A stretch of DNA of 64,000 nt. It comes from Trebonia sp963836195 (GTDB lineage: Bacteria > Actinomycetota > Actinomycetes > Streptosporangiales > Streptosporangiaceae). The notes beneath the pieces are model-generated. The model saw only the letters and a list, made by a program, of their open reading frames with translations. It had not been told where the DNA came from and searched no databases. The stretch lies in contig CAWIIX010000030.1 in assembly GCA_963836195.1 (NCBI GenBank), forward strand, positions 310,001 through 374,000, read 5' to 3'. This document shows, piece by piece, positions 45,428 through 53,804 of the stretch. A program made the position numbers and the translations under genes. The first letter of the stretch is position 1, and the number at the start of each line of letters is the position of its first letter.

Positions 45428-46609
45428 CTACGCCTGCCAGACCGCCCCGGCCGAGAGCAGCTCGTCGACGTCGGCGAAGCCGGAATCGGCCAGCACGGCG
45501 CGGGTGTGCGCGCCCACCGGCGCGATCGCCCCGGCCGGGAGCGCGCCGATCGGGGCGCCCGGCTCGGCCCCGGCGTCGAACCGGGGCGCCGGGGCGGGCT
45601 GCACGACCCCGCCGGGGCTCACGAACGTGCCCCGCGCGGCCAGGTGCGGGTCGGCCGGGGCCTCGGTCATGCTGAGGATCGGGGCAACGCACGCGTCCGT
45701 TCCGACGAATGCCTTTGACCATTCGCCCTGCGAGCGCTCGCGGAACCGCGCGGTGAACCGCGACCGCATTTCCTCCCACCGCGGCCGGTCGTGCTGGGCG
45801 GGGAAATCGGCCGGCACCCCCTCGGGCGCGAACAGCAGCCGGATGAACTCCGCGTAGAACTGCGGCTCGAGCGCGCCGACCGCCATGTGCCGCCCGTCGG
45901 CCGTCTCGTACACGTCGTAGAACGGGGCGCCGGTGTCGAGCCGGTTGACGCCGCGCTGGTCGGCCCAGGAGCCGTCCGCGAGCAGCCCGTACGTCATCGC
46001 CTGGAGCACCGCGGCGCCGTCGACGATCGCGGCGTCGACGACCTGCCCGCACCCCGAGGCGCGGGCGGAGAGCAGCGCCGCCACCACGCCGAGGGCCAGG
46101 AACATCGACCCGCCGCCGAAATCGCCCAGATAGTTGACCGGCACCTGCGGCGGGCCGCCGGCCCGGCCGACCGCGTGCAGCGCCCCGGTGACCGCGATGT
46201 AGGCGATGTCGTGCCCGGCCGCGGCCGCCAGCGGGCCGTCCTGGCCCCAGCCGGTCATCCGCCCGTAGACCAGCGCCGGGTTGCGCGCCCAGCAGTCGGC
46301 CGGCCCGACGCCGAGCCGCTCGGCCACGCCGGGCCGGTAGCCCTCGATCAGCGCGTCCGATCCGGCCGCCAGCCGCAGGACCACCTCCGCCCCGCGCGGG
46401 TGCTTGAGGTCCACCACCACCCGCTGCTTGCCCCGGCTGGTGATGTCGTGCTGCTGCGAGATCGGCGTCGACGACCCGCCCGGCCGGTCCACCCGGATGA
46501 CCGTGGCGCCCAGGTCGGCCAGCAGCATCCCGCAGAACGGACCCGGGCCGATCCCGGCCAGCTCGACCACGCGCACCCCGGCCAGCGGCCCGCCCTTAGT
46601 GTCAGCCAT
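45428..46609 (-). CDS. CaiB/BaiF CoA-transferase family, alpha-methylacyl-CoA racemase-like
   Basis: Protein of 393 residues. Typical Mcr/AMACR elements: VRVVELAGIGPGPFCGMLLADLG at the start, YKR-type SRGKQRVVVDLKHPRG, GHDIAYIAVTGALHAVGRAG with the catalytic His, YLGDFGGGSMFLALG with the catalytic Asp and GALEPQFYAEFI with the Glu. These three residues catalyse 2-methylacyl-CoA epimerisation, needed before oxidation of methyl-branched or sterol side chains. ATG 46609 is directly beyond the fragment of a DUF574 methyltransferase. Confidence 0.9.
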   Translation of the reverse strand: MADTKGGPLAGVRVVELAGIGPGPFCGMLLADLGATVIRVDRPGGSSTPISQQHDITSRGKQRVVVDLKHPRGAEVVLRLAAGSDALIEGYRPGVAERLGVGPADCWARNPALVYGRMTGWGQDGPLAAAAGHDIAYIAVTGALHAVGRAGGPPQVPVNYLGDFGGGSMFLALGVVAALLSARASGCGQVVDAAIVDGAAVLQAMTYGLLADGSWADQRGVNRLDTGAPFYDVYETADGRHMAVGALEPQFYAEFIRLLFAPEGVPADFPAQHDRPRWEEMRSRFTARFRERSQGEWSKAFVGTDACVAPILSMTEAPADPHLAARGTFVSPGGVVQPAPAPRFDAGAEPGAPIGALPAGAIAPVGAHTRAVLADSGFADVDELLSAGAVWQA

Positions 46610-46611
46610 CG

Positions 46612-46749
46612 CTACTCCTTCCGCCCGGCGGTGGGCGCGCTGTTGAAGTCAAGCTCGGACGTTGCCCGCCAGTCCTGCACCGGGACCACACCGGGCTCGA
46701 CGAGATCGGTTCCGGCGAAGAACCGGGCCACCTCATCGTGCCTGCGGAG
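46612..46749 (-). pseudogene. DUF574 SAM methyltransferase, C-terminal remnant
   Basis: The minus frame reads HDEVARFFAGTDLVEPGVV, then PVQDWRA and a short tail to the stop at 46612. This is the conserved C-terminus of actinobacterial DUF574 (Methyltransf_19) proteins. Upstream of LRRHDE the similarity ends abruptly at the start of an integrase gene on the other strand. An N-terminal DUF574 piece is at 49539-49610, same strand, with the middle absent. Confidence 0.6.
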
Positions 46750-46758
46750 GGTCGGAAA

Positions 46759-47390
46759 ATGCCACGTAAAGCGGTCGCAGCGCAGAACTCGCTGGTGCAG
46801 GCCACGGTATTCAAGAAGTGCGACCGCTCCCATCACAAGGCCGACAGCAACAAGGGGTGCGCCGCCGGGACGTGCCAGCACACCTGCGAAGCATGGCAGG
46901 CCCCGAACTGCCCGCACAAGTGGACCGTCCGCTACTCGGTCAACTCCCGGCAGCGCGAGCAGTCGTTCGTCACGCTCGCCGAGGCGCAGACGTTCCAGCT
47001 CACCCTCTCGACCGGCAAGCAGACCCAGGGCGCGATGTTCACCCACCCCCGCTGGCATCGTGGAGTTCCTGCCGCTGGGCGACACGTATATAGAGGGCAT
47101 GGCGAAGGCCAACGCCAAGAGCAAGGCCACCTACCGCAGATGGACGCCGAGGTAAAGTAAAGAACCTGTTGAACAAGACCCTGGGCAGCTACAGCGAGGA
47201 CTACCGGGCCAACGTCCGCCGGGTCATCGCCGGCACCCTGGACGAGTGCGTGCGCAAGGGCATCATCCCCCGCCACACCGTGTCCGGCATCGAGCTGGCA
47301 CCCCGCATCGTGACCGCCGAGCAGTACGAGCAGCAGAACAAGGGCTTGGTGTCGGTCTCCGACGAAATCAAGCCCCCGCCCGCCGCCCCG
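46759..47390 (+). pseudogene. Site-specific (tyrosine-type) integrase, decayed
   Basis: ATG 46759, with GGAGGG just upstream, opens MPRKAVAAQNSLVQATVFKK and a Cys/His region (CDRSHHKADSNKGC, TCQHTC, CPHKW), then RYSVNSRQREQSFVTLAEAQ. The frame shifts near 47050 to GIVEFLPLGDTYIEGMAKAN and again to LLNKTLGSYSEDYRANVRRV and ITAEQYE-type tail around 47310. The second break contains a 5-bp direct duplication (TAAAG twice at 47151-47160) and loses about 20 residues. The C-terminal catalytic domain with the Arg/His/Tyr active site is missing. It is therefore a dead ICE/phage-type integrase, the trace of an inserted element. Confidence 0.7.
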
Positions 47391-47413
47391 TCCGGCATGC
47401 CATACTCATCATC

Positions 47414-47641
47414 GTGCGCAATTGGCTTGACCAGCGGGCAGTCCGGCGCTGGGCGATTGAGAACGTCGGACCGATGCTCGTGGGCGTAGTCGTCGCGGCC
47501 GTGATCATCCGGCTCGTCACCCATCACCTGAATATCCGAGGGTGGGTCCAGTATGCGATTGTGCTCGTGATCTTTAGCATGGGCTATGCGTTGATACGGC
47601 ACATGTGGGCACGTCGTGGCGCAGCGCGGGGAAAGAGCTGA
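47414..47641 (+). CDS. Small two-helix membrane protein (75 aa)
   Basis: GTG 47414 gives NWLDQRAVRRWAIENVG, a helix (PMLVGVVVAAVIIRLVTHHL), a short amphipathic loop and a second helix (WVQYAIVLVIFSMGYALIRH), ending in RRGAARGKS. No family is recognised. It lies in the lower-GC element remnant just downstream of the dead integrase, so it may be a cargo gene. Confidence 0.45.
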   Translation: MRNWLDQRAVRRWAIENVGPMLVGVVVAAVIIRLVTHHLNIRGWVQYAIVLVIFSMGYALIRHMWARRGAARGKS

Positions 47642-47912
47642 CCGCCAAGTTAGCGACGTGCCAGCCGCGTGTCCGATCACCAAGGCAGGACAGGCCGGTT
47701 CCCAGCTGGCCATCAAGAGAAACTTGACGTCGTTTCGACGATCCCTGCGTCGGCATATGTGTCGATGGGCGCACCATATTGGGCCCCCGATCTATTTCTT
47801 ACACCTAGCTGACGCCGCCCCCGGGCACCGAACCGCACCCGCCCCCGGCCCGTGCTCCAGGGTGAAACGCCCCCCAGGAGCCGCAACCCCAATGGGAGGG
47901 GAACACACCGCC

Positions 47913-48341
47913 ATGCCCGAAACCAGCGACATCCCGGTCACCACCGCACAGCTCACCGCCAGCCTCGCCGGCCGCACCCACGCCGCCGCCAAAGGCGGCA
48001 TCACCGACCCCGCCACCATCTCCGCCCTGACCGCCAGCCTCGCCACCACGGCCTATCGGCTGCCCCAGCTCCTGAACACCATCAGCGGATGGCTCAGGGC
48101 CGAAACCACCGCCGATCGCATCGCCGACGACCACCGACGATCCCCCGACCAGCTAACCGCCCGCATCCGCGCCGCCATCGCCCACACCGCCGACAACGCC
48201 GAAGAACTGGCCGCCGCCCTCGCCGCCGTCCACAACCTCACCGCGACACTGCACACCGCCGAGCCCGCCGCGCGGGAGATCCGCACCAAGCAGTCGGCGG
48301 ACCTCCCAGCCAGCTACGATCCAGAACCGCCACTAACCTGA
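47913..48341 (+). CDS. Hypothetical helical protein (142 aa)
   Basis: ATG 47913 after the strong site GGGAGGGGAAC. The product is Ala/Thr-rich and predicted mostly helical (TTAQLTASLAGRTHAAAKGG, then LPQLLNTISGWLRAETTADR and AHTADNAEELAAALAAVHNL). It resembles short coiled-coil proteins carried by integrative elements of streptomycetes, but I cannot name it. Its 3' end overlaps a minus-strand hypothetical by 28 bp. Confidence 0.5.
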   Translation: MPETSDIPVTTAQLTASLAGRTHAAAKGGITDPATISALTASLATTAYRLPQLLNTISGWLRAETTADRIADDHRRSPDQLTARIRAAIAHTADNAEELAAALAAVHNLTATLHTAEPAAREIRTKQSADLPASYDPEPPLT

Positions 48342-48694
48342 CGCGACCCCGTGGCCGCTGCACCGAAGTTCTTCTCGGTGACGGCTACGATACGGCGAGC
48401 CATGCGTACCGTTCTCCAGGACTGGATGCTCATGCCCGCCGTTCCGCCGTACAAGGGCAACGTGATAATGGCCAGCAGGATCGATGCAAGCCGGGAGATG
48501 GCGTCTCTCTCAGCGATATGCACGCGTATGACCGCCCATCGGTACGCGGTCTCGGCGATAACGGGGTCTGGGTGCACCTGGCCCCGTTTCGACAGGCGGG
48601 ACACCCGCCACTGCTCTCTCCAGGGCAACGCGGACCATCCAATCCGCGCTGTCTCCCACTGAGCTACGGAGAAAGAGGGATCTGCGTCTCTCAT
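48314..48694 (-). CDS. Hypothetical protein with one membrane-type stretch
   Basis: From ATG 48694 the product has 126 residues: a soluble N-terminus (DPSFSVAQWETARIGWSALP), Arg-rich helices, then ISRLASILLAIITLPLYGG as a single hydrophobic segment, and a Ser/Gly tail. No domain recognised. It lies within the decayed element region and is a candidate gene only. Confidence 0.4.
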   Translation of the reverse strand: MRDADPSFSVAQWETARIGWSALPWREQWRVSRLSKRGQVHPDPVIAETAYRWAVIRVHIAERDAISRLASILLAIITLPLYGGTAGMSIQSWRTVRMARRIVAVTEKNFGAAATGSRQVSGGSGS

Positions 48695-49082
48695 TACCGC
48701 CCCATCTTGAGTCCGAGCCACAGGATTCCGGCCTTCCCCACGACCAGCACACCACAACAATATGCGCACTCCGCCCGGACACCAGGCCCGCAGGCACCCC
48801 CACGCACGAAAAACCGAGTGCTGTACGCCCCCGCGCATTCGCAAACTACCGGTCTAACTGGGGCGGGTGGGTGGCTCCGTTCCGTCTCAAACGTTCCTGC
48901 CAACCTCCCAAAGAGCAGAAGAGGTTGGTCAGGAACAACAACTACACTCCACCACCCACCCAAAACAAAAATCAAAGTCAAATTCAAAGTCAAATTCAGA
49001 GTCAAAACCATCAGTGGCGTGGGAGCAGCAGAGCGTGCGGGTTACCCCGGCCGACACCGGCCCGCGCCCGTGCTGAGTCGTA
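48695..49082. other. Non-coding stretch of the decayed element, with a tandem repeat
   Basis: About 390 bases without a supported gene. It is unusually A-rich near 48950-49010 for this genome, and includes a 12-bp tandem repeat. Open frames in either strand encode low-complexity repeats (IQSQ or LTLN) and are not genes. Confidence 0.5.
48973..49008. repeat. 12-bp tandem repeat, three copies
   Basis: The unit CAAAGTCAAATT occurs twice exactly (48973-48984, 48985-48996) and a third time with three differences (48997-49008). It lies in an A-rich tract preceded by CAAAACAAAAAT. Such tandem repeats are rare in high-GC actinomycetes and mark slippage in unselected DNA. Confidence 0.7.
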
Positions 49083-49413
49083 TCACGGACGAAGGATCGC
49101 GCCGGGAACGTGCCCGGCCTCGATGCACGCTCCTCCGTTGCCGCTGCTGAACGACGACTTGCGCCAGTTGCTTCTGCCGGGTGATGATCGACTGACGGCC
49201 CAGCCGTATCCCGATCTGCTCGGCTACCTGGTCTTCACTCATGCCCATAGCTGTGAACACGGCGCGCGCGTAGGCAGGCGTCTGGACAAGTCCAGGCACA
49301 ATCAGCGGCTGCCAGATCCGCACCGAGTGCGCGGCAGCCTCAGCGGTCAGGTACCCGCTGAACCACACCTTGACCGGTGCGTCTTCCTCCGTGAGTCTGC
49401 CGAGCTGCCACAT
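49083..49413 (-). pseudogene. DUF5753 regulator fragment joined to DUF397 fragment
   Basis: From ATG 49413 the frame reads VWFSGYLTAEAAAHSVRIWQ, then PLIVPGLVQTPAYARAVF and a RLGRQSIITRQ helix: the DUF5753 ligand domain of XRE regulators, without the helix-turn-helix. It then changes frame to NWRKSSFSSGNGGACIEAGH and stops at TGA 49083; this is a DUF397 protein. Both are truncated and fused by deletion around 49150-49160. In intact genomes DUF574, XRE/DUF5753 and DUF397 genes are usually neighbours, so this is a collapsed array. Confidence 0.65.
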
Positions 49414-49538
49414 CTTCTCAATCGCCGTCCGGGCAAGACCCGTACAGCGATTGAGTCAACATTCGAAAAGTTTGCGTGACGTGCTTGTACGCTCAATGTC
49501 CGGCCGCTGTCCGGGCATCGCGAAACCACTTGACTAAT

Positions 49539-49610
49539 GTTGTCCTTGCCGCCCAGCCAATAGTCGTAAATGCGCGCAATATGCGGCGTATTAACGTCGA
49601 AGTCGGGCAC
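49539..49610 (-). pseudogene. DUF574 SAM methyltransferase, N-terminal remnant
   Basis: From GTG 49610 the first 24 codons read VNTPHIARIYDYWLGGKDN, the highly conserved start of DUF574 methyltransferases. After KDN the similarity stops and the frame is noise. The matching C-terminus lies 2.8 kb away on the same strand (46612-46749). Confidence 0.65.
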
Positions 49611-49653
49611 CGCGCCATCGTAGCGCGGTGCCCGGCCGGGGCGGAGTTCGGCG

Positions 49654-51303
49654 TCAGTGCAGGGCGATCAGGACCACCTTGACGATGACCATGGCCAGGG
49701 CGATCAGCAGGTACGCCCACAGCGCGGTCAGCCCGAGCTGGCGGCCGCGGCTGATCACCGGCGCCGTCAGCTCGCTCAGCGGCGGCATCCGCCAGGTGTT
49801 GCGGTCGGCCACGCTGACCGCGTCCTCGTTCATCGCCTCGGTGACGGCGACGCGGATCCGCCGGCGGCGGACCAGCATCACCAGGCCGCCCAGGACCGAT
49901 ACCGCCGCGCAGGTGGCGCAGATCGCGACGATCTGCCCGGCGGTGATGCCGGGGAAGACCACCGACGCGGTCAGCACCACCGACAGCGTGATCAGGACCG
50001 CGATCACCCCCGAGGTGAACACGTTGGTGATGCGCCGGTTCACCCACGGGCCGAGCACGTCCTTGTCGTTGCACAGCAGCAGCAGGAAGAGCGTCGCGCT
50101 CGGCAGCAGCACGCCCGCCAGGACCTGGACGCCCTCGGTGATCAGCCCGAGCGGCGAGCCCGGGATCAGCACGATCGTGGCGGCCCCGCCGACCAGCGCC
50201 CCGTAGACCGCGTAGAACCCCTTCGCCTGCCCGAACCCGCGGTGCAGGGAGTGCTTCATCCCCAGCACGTCGCCGATCGCGTAGGCGCTGGAGAGCGAGA
50301 CCGCGAACGCGCCGATGACGGCCGCGTCGAGCAGCGCGATCGCGAAGACCACCCCGGCGAAGTGCCCGGCGTAGGCGGCGATGCCGTGCGCGAGCCCGGC
50401 TGAGTCGCTGAAGTTGCCCGCCCCGCGCGTCCCGCCGAACGCGGCGGCGGTGACGCCCATCAGCGCCGCCGCGCCGACCACGACGATCCCGATGCCGATC
50501 CAGAGGTCGGCCTTCTCGTACTTCATGAACCGCGGGGTGATCCGCTTGTCGATCACGTACGACTGCTGGAAGAACAGCTGCCACGGCGCCACGGTGGTGC
50601 CGACGATGCCGATGACCAGCAGCATCACGGTCGCCATCTGGCCGCCGCCGCCGGGCAGCTCCGGGATGGCGAAGCCGCGGCCCATCGACGCGAGCGTCGG
50701 GTGGCTCATGAAGTACAGCGGGATCAGCAGCAGCGAGCCCACGCAGAACGTCATCGCGATCCGCTCGAACCGGCGGAACGATCCGGTGAACGCGGACGCG
50801 ACGATGATCAGGGCCGCGCCCGCGACCGCGGCCACCTTCGGCACCCCGAGGTAGCCGGCCGCCAGGGTGATGCCGATGAACTCGGTCATGATCGTCAGCG
50901 CGTTGAGTACGAACAGGTCAATGACCGAGAACGCGCCCCAGAACTTGCCGAACCGGGCCAGGATCAGCCGGGCGTGGCCGACTCCGGTGACGGCGCCGAG
51001 GCGGAGCACCATCTCCTGGTTCACGTACAGCACCGGGATCAGCAGCAGCAGCGTCCACAGCAGGCGGGTGCCGTAGTCCTGGCCCGCCTGCCCGTAGGTG
51101 GAGAAAGCGCCGGCGTCGTTGTCGCCGATCATCACGATCAGGCCGGGGCCGACGATCGCGAGCAGCGTCTTGAGCTTGGCTGACAACGTGGTGCGGGCGG
51201 CGGTGTCGTCGAGCCTGATGGTGCCGAGGGCGCCGCGGATATCGCCGACGTGCGCCTCATCGAGTACAGCGGAACGCGTTACTTCCATGTCAACAGCAGT
51301 CAT
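49654..51303 (-). CDS. Nramp-related divalent metal transporter (probable Mg2+ type, NRMT-like)
   Basis: Protein of 549 residues from ATG 51303, with about eleven or twelve helices. The Nramp fold is clear: TM1 GPGLIVMIGDNDAGAFSTYG, TM6 GIVGTTVAPWQLFFQQSYVI, and the pseudo-repeat. The classic DPGN and MPH metal-binding motifs are changed: TM1 reads GDNDAG and the TM6 Met-Pro-His is Ala-Pro-Trp. Loss of the TM6 Met, which selects transition metals, is a hallmark of Nramp-related Mg2+ transporters. An M-box magnesium riboswitch precedes the gene, supporting Mg2+ import. Cytoplasmic membrane protein; no cotranscribed neighbour. Confidence 0.87.
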   Translation of the reverse strand: MTAVDMEVTRSAVLDEAHVGDIRGALGTIRLDDTAARTTLSAKLKTLLAIVGPGLIVMIGDNDAGAFSTYGQAGQDYGTRLLWTLLLLIPVLYVNQEMVLRLGAVTGVGHARLILARFGKFWGAFSVIDLFVLNALTIMTEFIGITLAAGYLGVPKVAAVAGAALIIVASAFTGSFRRFERIAMTFCVGSLLLIPLYFMSHPTLASMGRGFAIPELPGGGGQMATVMLLVIGIVGTTVAPWQLFFQQSYVIDKRITPRFMKYEKADLWIGIGIVVVGAAALMGVTAAAFGGTRGAGNFSDSAGLAHGIAAYAGHFAGVVFAIALLDAAVIGAFAVSLSSAYAIGDVLGMKHSLHRGFGQAKGFYAVYGALVGGAATIVLIPGSPLGLITEGVQVLAGVLLPSATLFLLLLCNDKDVLGPWVNRRITNVFTSGVIAVLITLSVVLTASVVFPGITAGQIVAICATCAAVSVLGGLVMLVRRRRIRVAVTEAMNEDAVSVADRNTWRMPPLSELTAPVISRGRQLGLTALWAYLLIALAMVIVKVVLIALH

Positions 51304-51586
51304 GGAGTTCACCCCTCTCGCGCTTTTCACTAAAGCGGGATGGAGGCACACGAGCACGCAGCTATCGCCCGGGGGACAACCCGGGATGCGTCAACAAGAG
51401 CGCTGTAGGCGTCAGCGTGTGCCAGGGACCGGCAGGGTAAGCGATGGATGGGGCCGACTTCGGCCCGGACTATCAGAGTCCATCTCAACGCCTCCCTCAG
51501 GCCGGGGCGCTTGCGCGCACATCTCACACACGGCACCACTGAAGAGGCATGTTCCCTTGCCGCGCCTGGAGGCGTGGCACAGGGTC
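51304..51586 (-). other. Leader/expression platform between M-box and transporter gene
   Basis: About 280 bases on the transcript between the aptamer and ATG 51303. It contains hairpin-forming elements (GGGCCGA ct TCGGCCC near 51453-51468; CCCGGG pairs near 51368-51385) that could act as the termination or Rho-sensitive expression platform. The long open frame crossing it (51412-51840) shows no protein features. Confidence 0.4.
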
Positions 51587-51783
51587 ACCTCTCTCGTAAG
51601 AGCTTTGGCACTCCACGGCGTAGCGCTCCGTGTCCGTGCGACCGTGTGTCGCTGGGACAGGTAGAGCTTGCGCAGCCACTTGGCCTCACCCCTTAAGCCG
51701 GGGAGAGGTGTCCTGATCCGGAGCGTCTCTCGACGGTTGGGATCAGTGGCCTGTGTCCGTGAAGACGCCTCACCGAACGAGGT
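51587..51783 (-). ncRNA. M-box (ykoK) magnesium riboswitch
   Basis: On the minus strand the transcript starts CCTCGTTCGGTGAGGC, continues CACGGACACAGGCCACTG and CGTCGAGAGACGC, and ends GTGCCAAAGCTCTTACGAG. These segments match, in order, the conserved core of the M-box aptamer of Bacillus ykoK (GTTAGGTGAGGCTCC; the CGTC-type L4/L5 loop; GTGCTAAAGCTCTACGA). Length of about 195 nt is typical. Mg2+ binding to the M-box stops expression downstream. It points toward the Nramp-like gene 284 bp downstream. Confidence 0.85.
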
Positions 51784-51947
51784 GCCTTTTCTGACAACGC
51801 CCAGCATGCCCCTCTGCTTCCCCACTGTCAAACCAGCCACGAATCCCTCGCAAACCGGGCCTCCAGGAATAAACCCTCACGACAGCTTAGTTCGCTACAA
51901 GCAACTAACACGTCGCCCGACGACTGCCTCGTCCTGGAGGAACCGCA

Positions 51948-53804
51948 GTGCCCGCGCCATCGACCCCCGGCTCATCGACTCTCAGCCCCCGCTACAAGTG
52001 GATCGCCCTGTCCAACACCACGCTCGGCGTGCTGATGGCGACCATCAACTCGTCCATCATGCTGATCGCGCTGCCGAACATCTTCCGCGGCATCGGCATC
52101 AACCCGCTCCAGCCGGGCAACACCACCATCCTGCTCTGGCTGATGATGGGGTTCCTGGTCGTCACGGCCGTCCTGGTGGTGTCCTTCGGCCGCCTGGGCG
52201 ACATGTTCGGCCGGGTCCGCATGTTCAACATGGGCTTCGCCATCTTCGCCATCTTCTCGGTCCTGCTCTCGGTTACCTGGCTGCACGGCGAGGCCGCGGG
52301 CTGGTACCTGATCGCGATGCGCATCTTCCAGGGCGTCGGCGGCGCGATGCTGTTCGCCAACTCGGCCGCGATCCTGACCGACGCGTTCCCGATGAACCAG
52401 CGCGGCATGGCGCTCGGCCTCAACCAGGTCGCCGCCATCGCCGGGTCCTTCATCGGCCTGATCCTGGGCGGCCTGCTCGGCCCGGTCAGCTGGCGCCTCG
52501 TCTTCCTCGTCTCGGTCCCGTTCGGCGTCGGCGGCACGATCTGGTCCTACCTCAAGCTCCGCGAGCTCGGCGTGCGCAAGCCCGCCAAGCTCGACCTCGG
52601 CGGCAACCTGACCTTCGCGGCCGGCCTGATCGCGGTCCTGGTCGGCATCACCTACGGCATCCAGCCCTACGGCACCCACACCATGGGCTGGACCAGCCCG
52701 CTGGTGATGTCGCTGATCGGCGGCGGCCTCGTGCTGCTGGTGATCTTCTGCTTGATCGAGATGCGGGTCCCCGAGCCGATGTTCAACCTCCGGCTCTTCC
52801 GCATCCGCGCGTTCACCTTCGGCAACCTCGCCTCGCTGCTGTCCGGCCTCGGCCGCGGCGGCCTGATGTTCATCCTGATCATCTGGCTGCAGGGCATCTA
52901 CCTGCCGCTGCACGGCTACAGCTTCGAGAACACGCCGCTGTGGGCGGGGATCGCGATGATCCCGCTGACGGTCGGCTTCCTGATCGCGGGCCCGGTCTCC
53001 GGCTTCCTGTCCGACCGGTTCGGCGCCCGCCCGTTCGCCACCGGCGGCATGCTGCTGGCCGCGCTCTCGTTCGGCCTGCTTGAGCTGCTGCCGGTCAACT
53101 TCACCTACTGGGAGTTCGCCGCCATCCTGCTGCTCAACGGCATCGGGATGGGCCTGTTCGCGTCGCCCAACCGGGCCGGCATCATGAACGCGCTGCCGGC
53201 CGACAAGCGCGGGGTCGGGGCGGGCATGTCCGCCACCTTCCAGAACTCGGCCATGGTGCTCTCGATCGGCATCTTCTTCAGCCTGATCATCCTCGGCCTG
53301 TCGGCCTCGCTGCCGTCGCACCTGTACGCCGGCCTGACCGCCCAGGGCGTGCCCGCGGCGGCCGCCAGCGGCGTCTCCCACCTGCCGCCGACGGCGATCA
53401 TGTTCGCCGCCCTGCTCGGCTACAACCCGATCCAGATGCTGCTCGGGAGCACGCTGACCAAGCTCCCGGCCAGCCACGCCGCCTACCTGACGGGCCATTC
53501 GTTCTTCCCCTCGCTGATCGCCGCCCCGTTCCAGTCCGGCCTGGACATCGCGTTCGACTTCGCGATCGCGGCCTGCCTGATCGCCGCGGTCGCGTCGCTG
53601 CTGCGGGGCAAGCGCTACGTGCACGAACTGCACAGCGAGTCGGCCGTCGCCGCCCGCGCCACCCGGGACGCCGAGAGCGTTCTCGAGGCGGCGGCGGAGG
53701 CCCCCGCCCCGCTGCGGGTCGAGGTCGCCGAAGACCTAGAGGCCTCTCTCGAACGGACCGCTGCTCCGCCTTCCCCCGCCCTCCGCCACCGCAACCAGCG
53801 GTAA
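51948..53804 (+). CDS. MFS drug exporter, DHA2/EmrB-QacA family (14 TM)
   Basis: Protein of 618 residues; GTG 51948 follows GGAGGA. About 14 helices. Motifs: NTTLGVLMATINSSIMLIALPN in TM1, motif A FGRLGDMFGRVRMFNMG, RIFQGVGGAMLFANSAAIL (motif B/C region) and later VSGFLSDRFGARPFATGG. A long cytoplasmic C-terminus of about 70 residues is Ala/Glu-rich. Proton-antiport exporter of hydrophobic compounds; the substrate is not predictable. It is divergent from the M-box transporter. Confidence 0.9.
   Translation: MPAPSTPGSSTLSPRYKWIALSNTTLGVLMATINSSIMLIALPNIFRGIGINPLQPGNTTILLWLMMGFLVVTAVLVVSFGRLGDMFGRVRMFNMGFAIFAIFSVLLSVTWLHGEAAGWYLIAMRIFQGVGGAMLFANSAAILTDAFPMNQRGMALGLNQVAAIAGSFIGLILGGLLGPVSWRLVFLVSVPFGVGGTIWSYLKLRELGVRKPAKLDLGGNLTFAAGLIAVLVGITYGIQPYGTHTMGWTSPLVMSLIGGGLVLLVIFCLIEMRVPEPMFNLRLFRIRAFTFGNLASLLSGLGRGGLMFILIIWLQGIYLPLHGYSFENTPLWAGIAMIPLTVGFLIAGPVSGFLSDRFGARPFATGGMLLAALSFGLLELLPVNFTYWEFAAILLLNGIGMGLFASPNRAGIMNALPADKRGVGAGMSATFQNSAMVLSIGIFFSLIILGLSASLPSHLYAGLTAQGVPAAAASGVSHLPPTAIMFAALLGYNPIQMLLGSTLTKLPASHAAYLTGHSFFPSLIAAPFQSGLDIAFDFAIAACLIAAVASLLRGKRYVHELHSESAVAARATRDAESVLEAAAEAPAPLRVEVAEDLEASLERTAAPPSPALRHRNQR

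Noticed and set aside
48969..49012. IQSQ-repeat peptide
   Set aside because: It is just the translation of a DNA tandem repeat; no start or conserved context.
51412..51840. 142-codon frame across the M-box
   Set aside because: It coincides with a structured RNA; codon use is not coding-like and it has no domains.
51972..53633. 553-codon frame opposite the MFS exporter
   Set aside because: Antisense to 14 membrane helices; the product is only Gln/Asp/Arg-rich noise.
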